A stretch of 13,233 bases of DNA from an uncultured Eubacteriales bacterium (GTDB lineage: Bacteria > Bacillota > Clostridia > Oscillospirales > Oscillospiraceae): NCBI GenBank assembly GCA_902461475.1, contig CABPXX010000006.1:1-13233 (forward strand), given 5' to 3'. Position 1 is the first letter of the stretch. Every line of letters begins with the position of its first letter. The notes under the pieces were generated by a model that did no database searches, was not told where the DNA came from, and saw nothing but the letters and a program-made list of their open reading frames with translations. Positions 1 to 6,251 of the stretch are shown here, in pieces. The position numbers and the translations under genes were made by a program.

Positions 1-112
1 GGAGCAGGGCCAGATACAACAGGGCGCAGTCCCCGTCCCCCGCATCCACCAGACGGCGGGCGGCCTGGGCAGTCATGGACAGCACCTCATTGGGCAACAA
101 TAGCACGGACAC
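1..112 (-). CDS. 5' end of unidentified gene, possibly DnaD-like (partial)
   Basis: Only the first 37 codons are in the window; the gene continues past base 1. The GTG start at 112 is chosen because a strong AAGGAGGTG ribosome-binding site (on the minus strand, about 127-119) lies 8 nt before it. A second in-frame GTG at 106 would be too far from that site. The visible peptide begins VSVLLLPNEVLSMTAQAARR and continues with an alternating Ala/Leu-rich segment ending in CALLYLALL. This resembles the N-terminus of DnaD-type replication proteins in Oscillospiraceae (a helix followed by 'GDxALLYLxLL'), but that is a recollection of pattern and not a diagnostic motif. It has its own promoter, so it is not co-transcribed with the lrgB remnant to its right. 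Confidence 0.45.
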   Translation of the reverse strand, partial: MSVLLLPNEVLSMTAQAARRLVDAGDGDCALLYLALL

Positions 113-148
113 GGGACTCACCTCCTTGTTTTTTCTCGTGTACCGTCT

Positions 149-177
149 ATTTTACATGAAATCCCCGAACCTGACAA
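149..177 (-). promoter_or_regulatory. Promoter of the leftmost minus-strand gene
   Basis: Read on the minus strand, TTGTCA (177-172) and TAAAAT (154-149) are separated by exactly 17 bp. Each matches the sigma-A consensus at 5 of 6 positions. Transcription would begin near 142, about 30 nt before the GTG at 112. Confidence 0.6.
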
Positions 178-182
178 CAGAA

Positions 183-215
183 AAATCCCGGCAAGTCCAG
201 AGACTGCCGGGATTT
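183..215 (-). terminator. Rho-independent terminator after the lrgB remnant
   Basis: AAATCCCGGCA (183-193) pairs with TGCCGGGATTT (205-215), giving an 11-bp stem with an 11-nt loop. On the minus strand a run of T follows the stem. It lies just after the stop codon of the lrgB remnant, where the terminator of the intact ancestor would have been. Its sequence differs from the terminator of the intact lrgB copy at 2791-2829. Confidence 0.7.
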
Positions 216-226
216 CATGGGCCTGG

Positions 227-712
227 TTACGGAAATTGTGCAAACACCGACGCGGACACCACGGTGAGCACCCCCGCCACCGCAATGGCCAGGCTGCTCA
301 TGGCGCCCTCCACCTCGCCCAGCTCCATGGCCTTGGCGGTGCCAATGGCGTGGGCGGAGTTGCCCAGGGCCAGGCCCTTGGCGATGGGGTGTTTGATGCG
401 GAAGATGGAGAAGATGAAATCGCCAATGACATTGCCCAAAATTTCCGTGACAATGATGACGGCGGAGGTGATGGCCACCACGCCCCCCAGCTCCCGGGAC
501 AGCTCCATGCCGATGGCGGTGGTCACCGACTTGGGAAGCAGGGTCACATACAGCTGGTGATCCAGCCCGAAGAGCACCGACAGGGCCAGAATGCCCAGCC
601 CTCCGGCGATGATACCCGCCCCCAGGCCGCAGAGAATGGCCAGCCAGTGGGTTTTCAGCAGCGACAGCTGCCGATACAGAGGCACCGCCAGGGCCACCGT
701 GGCGGGGGTGAG
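227..712 (-). pseudogene. lrgB: lrgB remnant, lacking the N-terminal third
   Basis: This is the C-terminal part of an LrgB/CidB/YohK-family membrane protein, ending in VSASVFAQFP. It aligns with the intact copy at 2841-3506 over about 415 bases with roughly 15 mismatches by eye, most of them silent, plus one 27-base indel. Similarity stops at base 712, matching base 3299 of the other copy, so about 70 N-terminal residues are missing. A TGA closes the frame four codons upstream, and no ribosome-binding site is visible before the internal GTG at 697, so it is probably not expressed as a functional protein. It retains the segment LSLLKTHWL, which the other copy lacks, and so appears to preserve the ancestral form of that loop. 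Confidence 0.85.
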
Positions 713-841
713 GCGGCCTCACAGATCAAGAGCACCCCCACCTGGTTTGCGCTGCTGGTGTTCGGGGTGACCGCCGTGTACTTGGTGGTGATGCTGGCGC
801 TGGTGCTGCGCCGGGCACCCAAGACCTTCAGAGTGAAATGA
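713..841 (+). pseudogene. 3' remnant of the large ABC permease gene
   Basis: Codons encoding AASQIKSTPTWFALLVFG onward to a C-terminal APKTFRVK, then TGA at 839-841, match the last 42 residues of the permease at 6968-8596 with four or five amino-acid differences and about 10 base differences in 126. There is no start codon or upstream coding sequence. It joins the lrgB remnant directly at 712/713, where GCGGCC corresponds to 8468-8473 of the intact gene. Together the two pieces mark an internal deletion of about 5.2 kb in a second copy of the 2841-8596 block. Confidence 0.88.
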
Positions 842-964
842 GCTTCCTCAAGGTGCTGGACGTCATAGAACTCCCGGACATATCTGGTTTTCCCTGCTCA
901 AGGTGATGACGTGAAATTTAGAGGTTGCTCTCTAGTTGAAATTGGGCAAGGTATACAAAATGCA
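842..964. other. Gene-free left edge of the island
   Basis: Similarity to the permease block ends at 841 and composition becomes AT-richer. An ATG at 838 overlaps the remnant's stop codon (ATGA) and opens a 22-codon frame ending at 906, but I see no family in it. Two related stretches, around 848-858 (TCAAGGTGCTG) and 899-908 (TCAAGGTGAT), form an imperfect direct repeat. No insertion-sequence end or transposase is visible. Confidence 0.35.
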
Positions 965-993
965 TTGACGTATAATATAATATATAGTATACT
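965..993 (+). promoter_or_regulatory. Promoter of the protease-like/PepSY-like gene pair
   Basis: TTGACG (965-970), a 17-bp AT-only spacer broken by a single G, and TATACT (988-993) form a near-consensus sigma-A promoter. Transcription should begin near 1000, leaving an unusually long leader of about 285 nt before the ATG at 1284. Confidence 0.75.
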
Positions 994-1026
994 CTACTTA
1001 AAGAAGAGGGGGCCTTTGATAGAGTA
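990..1026. promoter_or_regulatory. Inverted repeat overlapping the -10 and start site
   Basis: TACTCTA (990-996) is the exact inverse complement of TAGAGTA (1020-1026). Inside it, TTAAAG (998-1003) pairs with CTTTGA (1014-1019) with one G-T wobble. This makes a 13-bp dyad with one bulge around the loop AAGAGGGGGC. Because it overlaps the -10, it could be a repressor operator. As RNA it would be a hairpin at the extreme 5' end of the transcript. The choice between these is open. Confidence 0.5.
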
Positions 1027-1283
1027 CCCGAAGTTGGACGAGGATACTTTCATGCTTCATAGTTTCATTGTCTTTATATCCTTAGGCTGAACCGTTGGTA
1101 TAGTCATAATCGAACATACAATTCATACCGCAGATGAGATGTGCGTTACTCCTATTGTGTCGTTTTCGTGAATCAGATTGTCGTAGCTCATGGATATAGT
1201 GTTCGAAGGGGAGTGATTCCGTTGTACGAACTGGAGATGATTGCTCGTATAGGATGGTGTGGAACTTAGGAAAAGGAGATACT
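1027..1283 (+). other. Long leader of the protease-like gene
   Basis: No convincing gene lies here. A TTG-initiated frame of 24 codons (1016-1090) starts only 3 nt after a G-rich stretch, too close for a normal ribosome-binding site. Another short open stretch before 1270 has no start signal. I see no recognised riboswitch. The region is either regulatory leader or decayed coding sequence from the island's acquisition. Confidence 0.35.
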
Positions 1284-1955
1284 ATGAAGAAGATAGCATA
1301 CTTTATCGCCTTTGTTATGATAGCGTCGCTTTGCATTACTTCGGCTTTTGCCGCTAGAGTTTCTGGCCCGGTATATGTCTACTACGGCGATGGAGACCGA
1401 TATAAAACATATACCGATATTAAAAACCATATGGGAGTTATTGGTTATGATGTACAAGCCAGGTATAATTGGGATAGTTCTGGTTTGTTATATGCCTTAG
1501 ATGATGCAAAAATTGTAGTTTTTCATAATCATGGTTCTCCTGGAAAACAGCAGAGCGGTTATATATCAGGAAAGGCATACGGCATAGCGGCAACTGGTGG
1601 AGATGCTTATTACTATAAAAATGTTGGGGCCATGGCTCCTGGTTCAATGTCTCAACTAAAAATTGCGATTATGTATGGTTGTCGCACAGGGGAATATAGT
1701 TCTGTCTATGGTAATCTACCCGGAACAATGGTCAATAAGGGTGCCCAAACGGCAGTGGCGTGGACTGTGACAACCTATGTCAATGAAGTGAATGAGTGGA
1801 ATCGGCTATTTTTTGAGAAGGCTCAGACAGACAATATTGTGGAAAGCTTCAGACATGCAGATTATTGGTTGAGGTCGATCTTGGGGGACACTGCGGCCAA
1901 TAGGATGCAGCAAAATAGGAATGAGAAAGGAGATATTTATGGGTACGTGTTCTAG
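1284..1955 (+). CDS. Secreted caspase/CHAT-like (clan CD) peptidase candidate
   Basis: The ATG at 1284 is chosen over the in-frame ATG at 1254 because AAGGAG (1273-1278) lies 5 nt before it and it begins a classical signal peptide: MKKIAYF, a hydrophobic core, and AFA-A cleavage near residue 23. The mature protein of about 200 residues shows a hydrophobic strand ending in FHNHGSPG (residues 80-87), then IAIMYGCRTG (127-136). A His-Gly pair after one hydrophobic strand and a Cys after the next is the catalytic layout of clan CD peptidases (caspases, gingipains, CHAT), and CxTG echoes the CHAT ACxTG motif. The dyad would be H83 and C133. The later segment GAQTAVAW...EWNRLFFEKA also fits that fold. 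The family assignment is from motifs alone. The protein would act outside the membrane. It overlaps the next gene by 17 nt, and its AT-rich codons differ from the flanking genes, suggesting transfer. Confidence 0.6.
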   Translation: MKKIAYFIAFVMIASLCITSAFAARVSGPVYVYYGDGDRYKTYTDIKNHMGVIGYDVQARYNWDSSGLLYALDDAKIVVFHNHGSPGKQQSGYISGKAYGIAATGGDAYYYKNVGAMAPGSMSQLKIAIMYGCRTGEYSSVYGNLPGTMVNKGAQTAVAWTVTTYVNEVNEWNRLFFEKAQTDNIVESFRHADYWLRSILGDTAANRMQQNRNEKGDIYGYVF

Positions 1956-2670
1956 AAAAACGATGCTTGGCATCGGCGTGCTGGCTGTGGTGGCAGTTTC
2001 TGCACTGACACTGTGGGCTGGCCATGTAAAGGCACAGGGCCGAGTGAACATCACGATCCAGGGCCGATCCATTCCTATGACATTTCGGGAGACGATCTCG
2101 CTCCACGGTTCCGACAAGCTGGAGGTGTATGAGGACGGGAATCAAGACGCATACATCCTCAGGGACGGACGCGTGGTGGGATACCTGCGAAATCGGGACT
2201 TGGAGGAGGTGGTGGCTACGCCTCAGAAGTGGAATGCTACGCAGACAGAGGCCATTCAAAGCAAGGCGGAAGAGCTCCTCATCCAAACCTTTGAGGTGGA
2301 TGTGTCTAAGTATCAACTGGAAGATATCTCCTATATCGACAGCTATCAGGAGGTGGCATTGTCGTATACGAGGTATGTGGATGGCCTCAAAACCAACGAT
2401 GGAATCTATATTTCTCTAGATCGAAATGGCGAACTATCCTCTTTTTCTGCTCCTAGACAGGGGAACTTCGACACGCTGGCAGGGAAGGTTTCCAAAGATG
2501 CCGTTGTGGCATTTGTGGAACAGGAGATGGCCCGCCGGGAGGATGTGACATCGTATGATCTGGAGGATATGGTGATCGATATTGGGACAGACGGATATGT
2601 GGTAAACTGCTATGTTTCGCTGAATCATGGGGACTCGGTGAGTGGCGAAATCTTGGAGTATGTCATCTAG
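1939..2670 (+). CDS. Membrane-anchored or secreted PepSY-like protein, possible partner of the peptidase
   Basis: The ATG at 1939 has AAAGGAG (1926-1932) 6 nt upstream and lies inside the end of the peptidase-like gene, implying coupled translation. The alternative ATG at 1921 precedes that site. Of 243 residues, 8-30 form a hydrophobic segment after a basic start; cleavage near KA-Q (32/33) is possible, otherwise it is a membrane anchor. Residues 100-172 show an amphipathic helix (TEAIQSKAEELL) then strands containing ALSYTRYVDGLKTNDGIYIS and a turn DRNGELSSFS. Residues 184-243 repeat a helix-then-strands pattern (KDAVVAFVEQEM, then GTDGYVVNCYVS). This resembles PepSY/FTP-type domains, which in known proteases act as inhibitory or folding propeptides. 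I infer, without proof, that it regulates the adjacent peptidase. No catalytic motif is visible. Confidence 0.55.
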   Translation: MGTCSRKTMLGIGVLAVVAVSALTLWAGHVKAQGRVNITIQGRSIPMTFRETISLHGSDKLEVYEDGNQDAYILRDGRVVGYLRNRDLEEVVATPQKWNATQTEAIQSKAEELLIQTFEVDVSKYQLEDISYIDSYQEVALSYTRYVDGLKTNDGIYISLDRNGELSSFSAPRQGNFDTLAGKVSKDAVVAFVEQEMARREDVTSYDLEDMVIDIGTDGYVVNCYVSLNHGDSVSGEILEYVI

Positions 2671-2790
2671 TACCGGATCATTTTGGGTGTTCTGTGTCAG
2701 GAGGGGGGCGGCGCAGATGGGACAGCGAAAGATGCTTATAACCAGTCTCCTTTTGGGCAAAGTTCCCCTCTATCATAGTCAAAGAAATGG
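2671..2790. other. Gene-free right edge of the island
   Basis: This 120-base stretch follows the PepSY-like stop codon. It contains a G-rich run (GGAGGGGGGCGG near 2700) but no start codon with a plausible gene after it, and no insertion-sequence end. It ends at the shared terminator. Confidence 0.3.
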
Positions 2791-2829
2791 AAAACGGCAA
2801 GGGATAGTGAAAACCTCCCTTGCCGTTTT
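2791..2829. terminator. Bidirectional terminator between the island and lrgAB
   Basis: AAAACGGCAAGGGA (2791-2804) and TCCCTTGCCGTTTT (2816-2829) form a perfect 14-bp stem with an 11-nt loop. T runs follow on both strands. It therefore ends lrgAB transcripts (minus) and can also stop the island transcript (plus). Confidence 0.85.
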
Positions 2830-2840
2830 TCCCTGTGCAT

Positions 2841-3506
2841 TTATAAAAACTGTGCAAACACCGACGCGGACACCACGGTGAGCACCCCTGCCACCGCAAT
2901 GGCCAGGCTGCTCATGGCGCCCTCCACCTCGCCCAGCTCCATAGCCTTGGCGGTGCCAATGGCATGGGCGGAGTTGCCCAGGGCCAGGCCCTTGGCAATG
3001 GGGTGCTTGATGCGGAAGACGGAGAAGATGAAATCTCCAATGACATTGCCCAAAATTCCCGTGACAATGATGACGGCGGTGGTGATGGCCACCACACCCC
3101 CCAGCTCTCGGGACAGATCCATGCCGATGGCGGTGGTCACCGACTTGGGCAGCAGGGTCACATACAGCTGGTGGTCCAGCCCGAAGAGCACCGACAGGGC
3201 CAGAATGCCCAGCCCTCCGGCGATGATGCCCGCCCCCAGGCCGCAGAGAATGGCCTGCCGATGCAGGGGCACCGCCAGGGCCACCGTGGCGGGAGTGAGC
3301 AAGTAGGACAGGTACTTGGCCCCCTCATAGTAGTCGTCATAGGGGATGCCCAGGGCCTTGTTGAACAGGATGACACAGCAGATGGCAATGAGCAGGGGAT
3401 TGAGGATGGCCAGGGCGAACTTGCGCCGCAGCAGCAGCCCCACCTCATAGGCAATGAGGCTCACACCCACCCCGAAAAACAGGGAATTACCCAGAAACTC
3501 AGTCAT
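2841..3506 (-). CDS. lrgB: LrgB/CidB family membrane protein with a 9-residue deletion
   Basis: LrgB-family proteins are polytopic membrane proteins that work with the holin-like LrgA, affecting murein hydrolase activity or export of small metabolites. This protein has 221 residues, slightly short for the family. Hydrophobic segments run throughout, and it contains NSAHAIGTAKAMELGEVEGA, the conserved C-terminal signature. The ATG at 3506 follows a GGAGGGA site and overlaps the lrgA stop by 8 nt (ATGACTGA), so the two are translationally coupled. Compared with the remnant at 227-712, it lacks the nine residues LSLLKTHWL between Q84 and A85, an exact 27-base in-frame deletion. Other family members carry residues at this loop, so this copy may be altered or inactive. 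It is the more complete of the two lrgB sequences in the window. Confidence 0.88.
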   Translation of the reverse strand: MTEFLGNSLFFGVGVSLIAYEVGLLLRRKFALAILNPLLIAICCVILFNKALGIPYDDYYEGAKYLSYLLTPATVALAVPLHRQAILCGLGAGIIAGGLGILALSVLFGLDHQLYVTLLPKSVTTAIGMDLSRELGGVVAITTAVIIVTGILGNVIGDFIFSVFRIKHPIAKGLALGNSAHAIGTAKAMELGEVEGAMSSLAIAVAGVLTVVSASVFAQFL

Positions 3507-3855
3507 GCTTCTCCCTCCATTTCATGACAAACTGGGTCGCGTGACCCGTGACCACCATCACCAGCACTGTGGTGAGCACCATGATGACCAGCACAGGCAC
3601 CAGCACTGGGCGCAGCTGCTCCCAGCTCTCGGTGAGCCCCACGGCGGCGGGCACGAACATCACCGGCATGATCTCAATGAGAAAGTCCGAGGCCCGCTCC
3701 ACCTGGTCCAGGCGGAGAATCCCGGTGCACAGACAGAGCAGCATCAGCACCAGGCCGTACACGCTGGCCGGCACTGGCAAAGGCAGCAGGGCGTGGAGCC
3801 CTTCCCCCACCAGGGACAGCAGCAGAATGATGAGAAATTGACGCAATAGTTTCAA
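3499..3855 (-). CDS. lrgA: LrgA/CidA family holin-like protein
   Basis: This is a small protein of 118 residues with four hydrophobic segments. The family motifs are visible: LPLPVPASVYGLVLMLLCL in the second segment, then a loop and IMPVMFVPAAVGL. LrgA/CidA proteins are holin-like and act with LrgB in the membrane. The start is set at the TTG at 3855 because GGAGGGG (3867-3861 on the minus strand) lies 5 nt before it. The ATG at 3873 has no ribosome-binding site and would be only about 11 nt after the predicted transcription start. It is the first gene of the lrgAB operon, divergent from the gntR operon. No LytR-type regulator gene is in the window. Confidence 0.88.
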   Translation of the reverse strand: MKLLRQFLIILLLSLVGEGLHALLPLPVPASVYGLVLMLLCLCTGILRLDQVERASDFLIEIMPVMFVPAAVGLTESWEQLRPVLVPVLVIMVLTTVLVMVVTGHATQFVMKWREKHD

Positions 3856-3890
3856 GGAGACCCCTCCAAGCATGGAAATATACGTTCCAA

Positions 3891-3919
3891 ATAGTAGCCT
3901 TCCCGGCCCAAGTTGTCAA
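3891..3919 (-). promoter_or_regulatory. Promoter of lrgAB
   Basis: On the minus strand TTGACA (3919-3914, perfect consensus) and TACTAT (3896-3891) are 17 bp apart. Transcription would begin near 3884. The leader is then about 30 nt, which supports the TTG start of lrgA at 3855. Confidence 0.75.
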
Positions 3920-3986
3920 TCTTCAAAGTGTATAAAACCCCAATGCTTCGGTTCCATCTTTCTTGACAGATTCCTCCGGTTTCACC

Positions 3987-4015
3987 TTGACAGGGGAGGT
4001 GGAGGTGTGTATACT
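3987..4015 (+). promoter_or_regulatory. Promoter of the gntR-ABC operon
   Basis: TTGACA (3987-3992) and TATACT (4010-4015) are separated by 17 bp. Its -10 overlaps the palindrome at 4014-4037. A second TTGACA at 3963-3968 has no matching -10. Confidence 0.82.
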
Positions 4016-4037
4016 TGTATTAAGTCAATAATACAAG
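4014..4037. promoter_or_regulatory. Palindromic operator of the GntR regulator
   Basis: CTTGTATTA (4014-4022) and TAATACAAG (4029-4037) are perfect 9-bp inverted arms around AGTCAA. The site overlaps the -10 and spans the start of transcription, ending at the ribosome-binding site of gntR. YtrA-type regulators commonly repress their own operons from such a position, so this is the expected autoregulatory operator; binding itself is inferred. Confidence 0.72.
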
Positions 4038-4048
4038 GGGGTGGACGG

Positions 4049-4417
4049 ATGGGTTGGAATGTAGAGGGCAGCGGCCCCATCTGGATGCAGCTGCACCGGC
4101 AGCTGATGCAGCGGATTTCCTCAGGGGTGTATCCCCGGGGGAGCAAAATTCCCACCGTTCGGGAGCTGGCCGCCGAGGCTGGGGTGAATCCCAACACCAT
4201 GCAGCGGGCGCTTTCTCAGCTGGAGGCGGACGGACTGGTGGTGACCAACCGGACGGCGGGGCGCACCGTCACGGAGGACGGGGAAGTGCTGGCCAAAATG
4301 TGCCGCCAGCTGGCCCGAGAGCAGATTCAGACCTATTTTGACGGAATGAAGCGGCTGGGGTTTACCACTCAGCAGGCCAAAGAGTTTGTGCAAACCTGGA
4401 AGGAGGAAGAGAGATGA
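4049..4417 (+). CDS. YtrA-type GntR family transcriptional repressor
   Basis: The 122-residue protein is the short, YtrA-like GntR type with no large effector domain. It begins with PIWMQLHRQLMQRISSG, continues with the winged-helix core GSKIPTVRELAAEAGVNPNT and MQRALSQLEADGLV (about residues 31-67), and ends in a helical dimerisation tail (78-122). The ATG at 4049 follows AAGGGGG by 7 nt. Its stop overlaps the ATPase start (ATGA at 4414-4417). This family represses adjacent ABC transporter operons, often induced by cell-wall antibiotics. Here it is the first gene of the operon it probably controls, through the palindrome at 4014-4037. Confidence 0.92.
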   Translation: MGWNVEGSGPIWMQLHRQLMQRISSGVYPRGSKIPTVRELAAEAGVNPNTMQRALSQLEADGLVVTNRTAGRTVTEDGEVLAKMCRQLAREQIQTYFDGMKRLGFTTQQAKEFVQTWKEEER

Positions 4418-5145
4418 ACCAAGATCTGATTGTATGTCAAGGGCTGGGCAAGACCTTTTCCCACACCAAGGCCCTCACCGATGTGAATTTGAACATCGGG
4501 CGGGGGAAGCTGGTGGGGTTGCTGGGGCCCAACGGCTCGGGCAAGACCACCCTCATCAAGCTCATGTGTGGGCTGTTGCAGCCCAGCTTTGGGGAACTGA
4601 CCATCAACGGCTACACCCCCGGGGTGGAGACCAAGGCCCATGTGAGCTATCTGCCCGACCGGATGTACTTTGCCGACTGGATGAAAACCCGGGATTTGCT
4701 CAGCTTTTTCCAGGATTTCTACCCGGATTTTGACCGCAAGAAGGCGGAGGACATGTGCGCCAGCCTGAAGATTCAGCCCGGCGACCGCATCAAGACCATG
4801 TCCAAGGGTACCAAGGAGAAGCTGCAGCTGTGTCTGGCCATGAGCCGCCAGTCCTACCTGTATCTGTTGGATGAGCCCATCGCCGGGGTGGACCCGGCAG
4901 CCCGAGACTTCATTTTGAACACGATTCTGACCAATTATAACCCCGAGGCCACCGTGCTCATCTCCACCCACCTCATTGGAGACGTGGAGCGGGTGCTGGA
5001 CGAGGTGGTGTTCCTCCAGCAGGGCCGGGTGTTGGGCCATGAGGCCGTAGACGACATCCGGGCCCGGGAGGGCAAGAGCGTGGACGACATGTTCCGGGAC
5101 ATGTTCCGGGCCAATCCTCAGGGAGGTGACTACTATGCTGGCTAA
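4414..5145 (+). CDS. ABC transporter ATP-binding protein (YtrB-like)
   Basis: The 243-residue ATPase has Walker A GPNGSGKTT (38-46), a degenerate signature MSKGTKEK (129-136) typical of YtrB-like ATPases, Walker B YLYLLDEP (148-155), and the switch histidine in STHL (H186). In the Q-loop region the usual Gln is replaced (YLPDRMYF), also seen in this subfamily. It would energise the permease encoded at 5135-5944. It overlaps gntR by 4 nt and the permease by 11 nt, indicating a tightly coupled operon. The exported substrate cannot be read from sequence; related operons respond to cell-envelope stress. Confidence 0.92.
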   Translation: MNQDLIVCQGLGKTFSHTKALTDVNLNIGRGKLVGLLGPNGSGKTTLIKLMCGLLQPSFGELTINGYTPGVETKAHVSYLPDRMYFADWMKTRDLLSFFQDFYPDFDRKKAEDMCASLKIQPGDRIKTMSKGTKEKLQLCLAMSRQSYLYLLDEPIAGVDPAARDFILNTILTNYNPEATVLISTHLIGDVERVLDEVVFLQQGRVLGHEAVDDIRAREGKSVDDMFRDMFRANPQGGDYYAG

Positions 5146-5944
5146 ACTGCTGAAATATGACTTCAAAGCCATGTTCAAGATTTTCCTGCCCCTGTGGGGC
5201 GTGCTGCTGGTGGTGTCCGGGGTCAATCGGCTCCTCTCCGGCTCCCCTCTGGCCGAGGGGGGCGGCATGGGCATCTTCACCTCGCTGTTGGGTGTGATGT
5301 ATGTGCTGCTCATCATGGCGGTGATGGTGGTCACCACCGTCATCATCATTGCCCGGTTCTATCAAGGCCTGTTGAAGGATGAGGGCTACCTGATGTTCAC
5401 TATTCCGGTGAAGCCCTGGCAGCTGCTGGCCTCCAAGCTCATCAGCGCCATGGTGATCTCCATCATCAGCGGCATTGTGGCCCTGGCCTCGGTGGCCATC
5501 ATCGCCTATTTCCCGGAGATGGGCCAGGTGCTGGCGGAACTTTGGAAGATGGGCATGAAAGAGGTTCCCAACTTCCTGCCTTTGGTCATCCTGTTGGTGG
5601 TCTCCCTCTTTGTGGGTATCATCTGCTCGGTGTCTCAGGTGTACGCCTCCATGGCTCTGGGCCATCTGGCGGGCAGCCACCGGGTGGGCTTTGCCGTTCT
5701 GGCCTTCATTGTGCTCAGTGTCATCTGGTCCACTGTGGGCTCCGTCATCGGCATGTTTGGCTATCCTGATCTGACCTCCACCATGATCAGCATCAATGAG
5801 ATTGAGGTTTCGGTGGATACAGCCGGGATTTCCAACGTGCTGATGATTGCCACCGTTTGGGGTCTGATCCTGGACGTGGTGCGCTGTGTGGTCCACCTGG
5901 GCATCACCAACTACATCCTCAGCCATCGGCTGAACCTGGAGTAA
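5135..5944 (+). CDS. ABC-2 type transporter permease
   Basis: This 269-residue integral membrane protein has about six hydrophobic segments (near residues 16-35, 46-75, 100-125, 147-170, 183-208 and 240-262) and the N-terminus MLAKLLKYDFKAMFKIF typical of GntR-associated permeases. The ATG at 5135 is chosen because GGGAGG (5121-5126) lies 8 nt before it; a GTG at 5126 in the same frame overlaps that site. The gene overlaps the upstream ATPase by 11 nt. Two copies, or one with another subunit, would form the channel. The conserved stretch DEGYLMFTIPVKPWQLL lies between segments 2 and 3. Confidence 0.88.
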   Translation: MLAKLLKYDFKAMFKIFLPLWGVLLVVSGVNRLLSGSPLAEGGGMGIFTSLLGVMYVLLIMAVMVVTTVIIIARFYQGLLKDEGYLMFTIPVKPWQLLASKLISAMVISIISGIVALASVAIIAYFPEMGQVLAELWKMGMKEVPNFLPLVILLVVSLFVGIICSVSQVYASMALGHLAGSHRVGFAVLAFIVLSVIWSTVGSVIGMFGYPDLTSTMISINEIEVSVDTAGISNVLMIATVWGLILDVVRCVVHLGITNYILSHRLNLE

Positions 5945-5969
5945 TCCGCTTATTTGGGAGGAGAAGCGC

Positions 5970-6188
5970 ATGAAAGTGGAAGTGTTGGCTCTGCTCGTGT
6001 TGGGGGCCCTGTTCCTGGTGGTGGAGGGGTGGGCTCTCTTCAAAATGAGACGCCTGCTCAAGCGGGCGGAAAAGACCCGTGAGACCGTGGGCAATTATGA
6101 GAAAAACGTCCGCCCCTATCTTCGCCTGATCACTATTTCCAGTGTTTGCGTTGCCGTTTGTGTCATTTTGGTCTGGATTCTCCGGTAA
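5970..6188 (+). CDS. Small two-helix membrane protein, unknown function
   Basis: This 72-residue protein follows GGAGGAG by 6 nt and sits inside the ABC operon. Residues 5-24 and 51-71 are hydrophobic helices. Between them lies a basic, charged stretch (KMRRLLKRAEKTRETVGNYEK) that probably forms a cytoplasmic amphipathic helix. I do not recognise a family. Its place between two ATPase-permease sets suggests an accessory subunit or stability factor for one of the transporters, but this is inference from position. Confidence 0.7.
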   Translation: MKVEVLALLVLGALFLVVEGWALFKMRRLLKRAEKTRETVGNYEKNVRPYLRLITISSVCVAVCVILVWILR

Positions 6189-6216
6189 GGAGGCCGGCCC
6201 AAGCAGAAGAGAGATG

Positions 6217-6233
6217 GGTGCGCTGGGCGCACC
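6217..6233 (+). other. Small hairpin between operon genes
   Basis: GGTGCGC (6217-6223) and GCGCACC (6227-6233) form a perfect 7-bp stem with a 3-nt loop. No T run follows, so it is not a terminator. It lies just before the GAGGAGG ribosome-binding site of the second ATPase and may affect mRNA processing or translation. Confidence 0.4.
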
Positions 6234-6251
6234 AGAGGAGGAATTTTCCCC

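Noticed and set aside
1016..1090. Short TTG-initiated frame of 24 codons in the leader of the protease-like gene
   Set aside because: The only G-rich stretch is 3 nt before the TTG, too close for a ribosome-binding site, and the peptide is not recognisable.
3871..3873. ATG as the start of lrgA
   Set aside because: There is no ribosome-binding site before it and it is almost at the predicted transcription start; the TTG at 3855 has GGAGGGG at the right distance.
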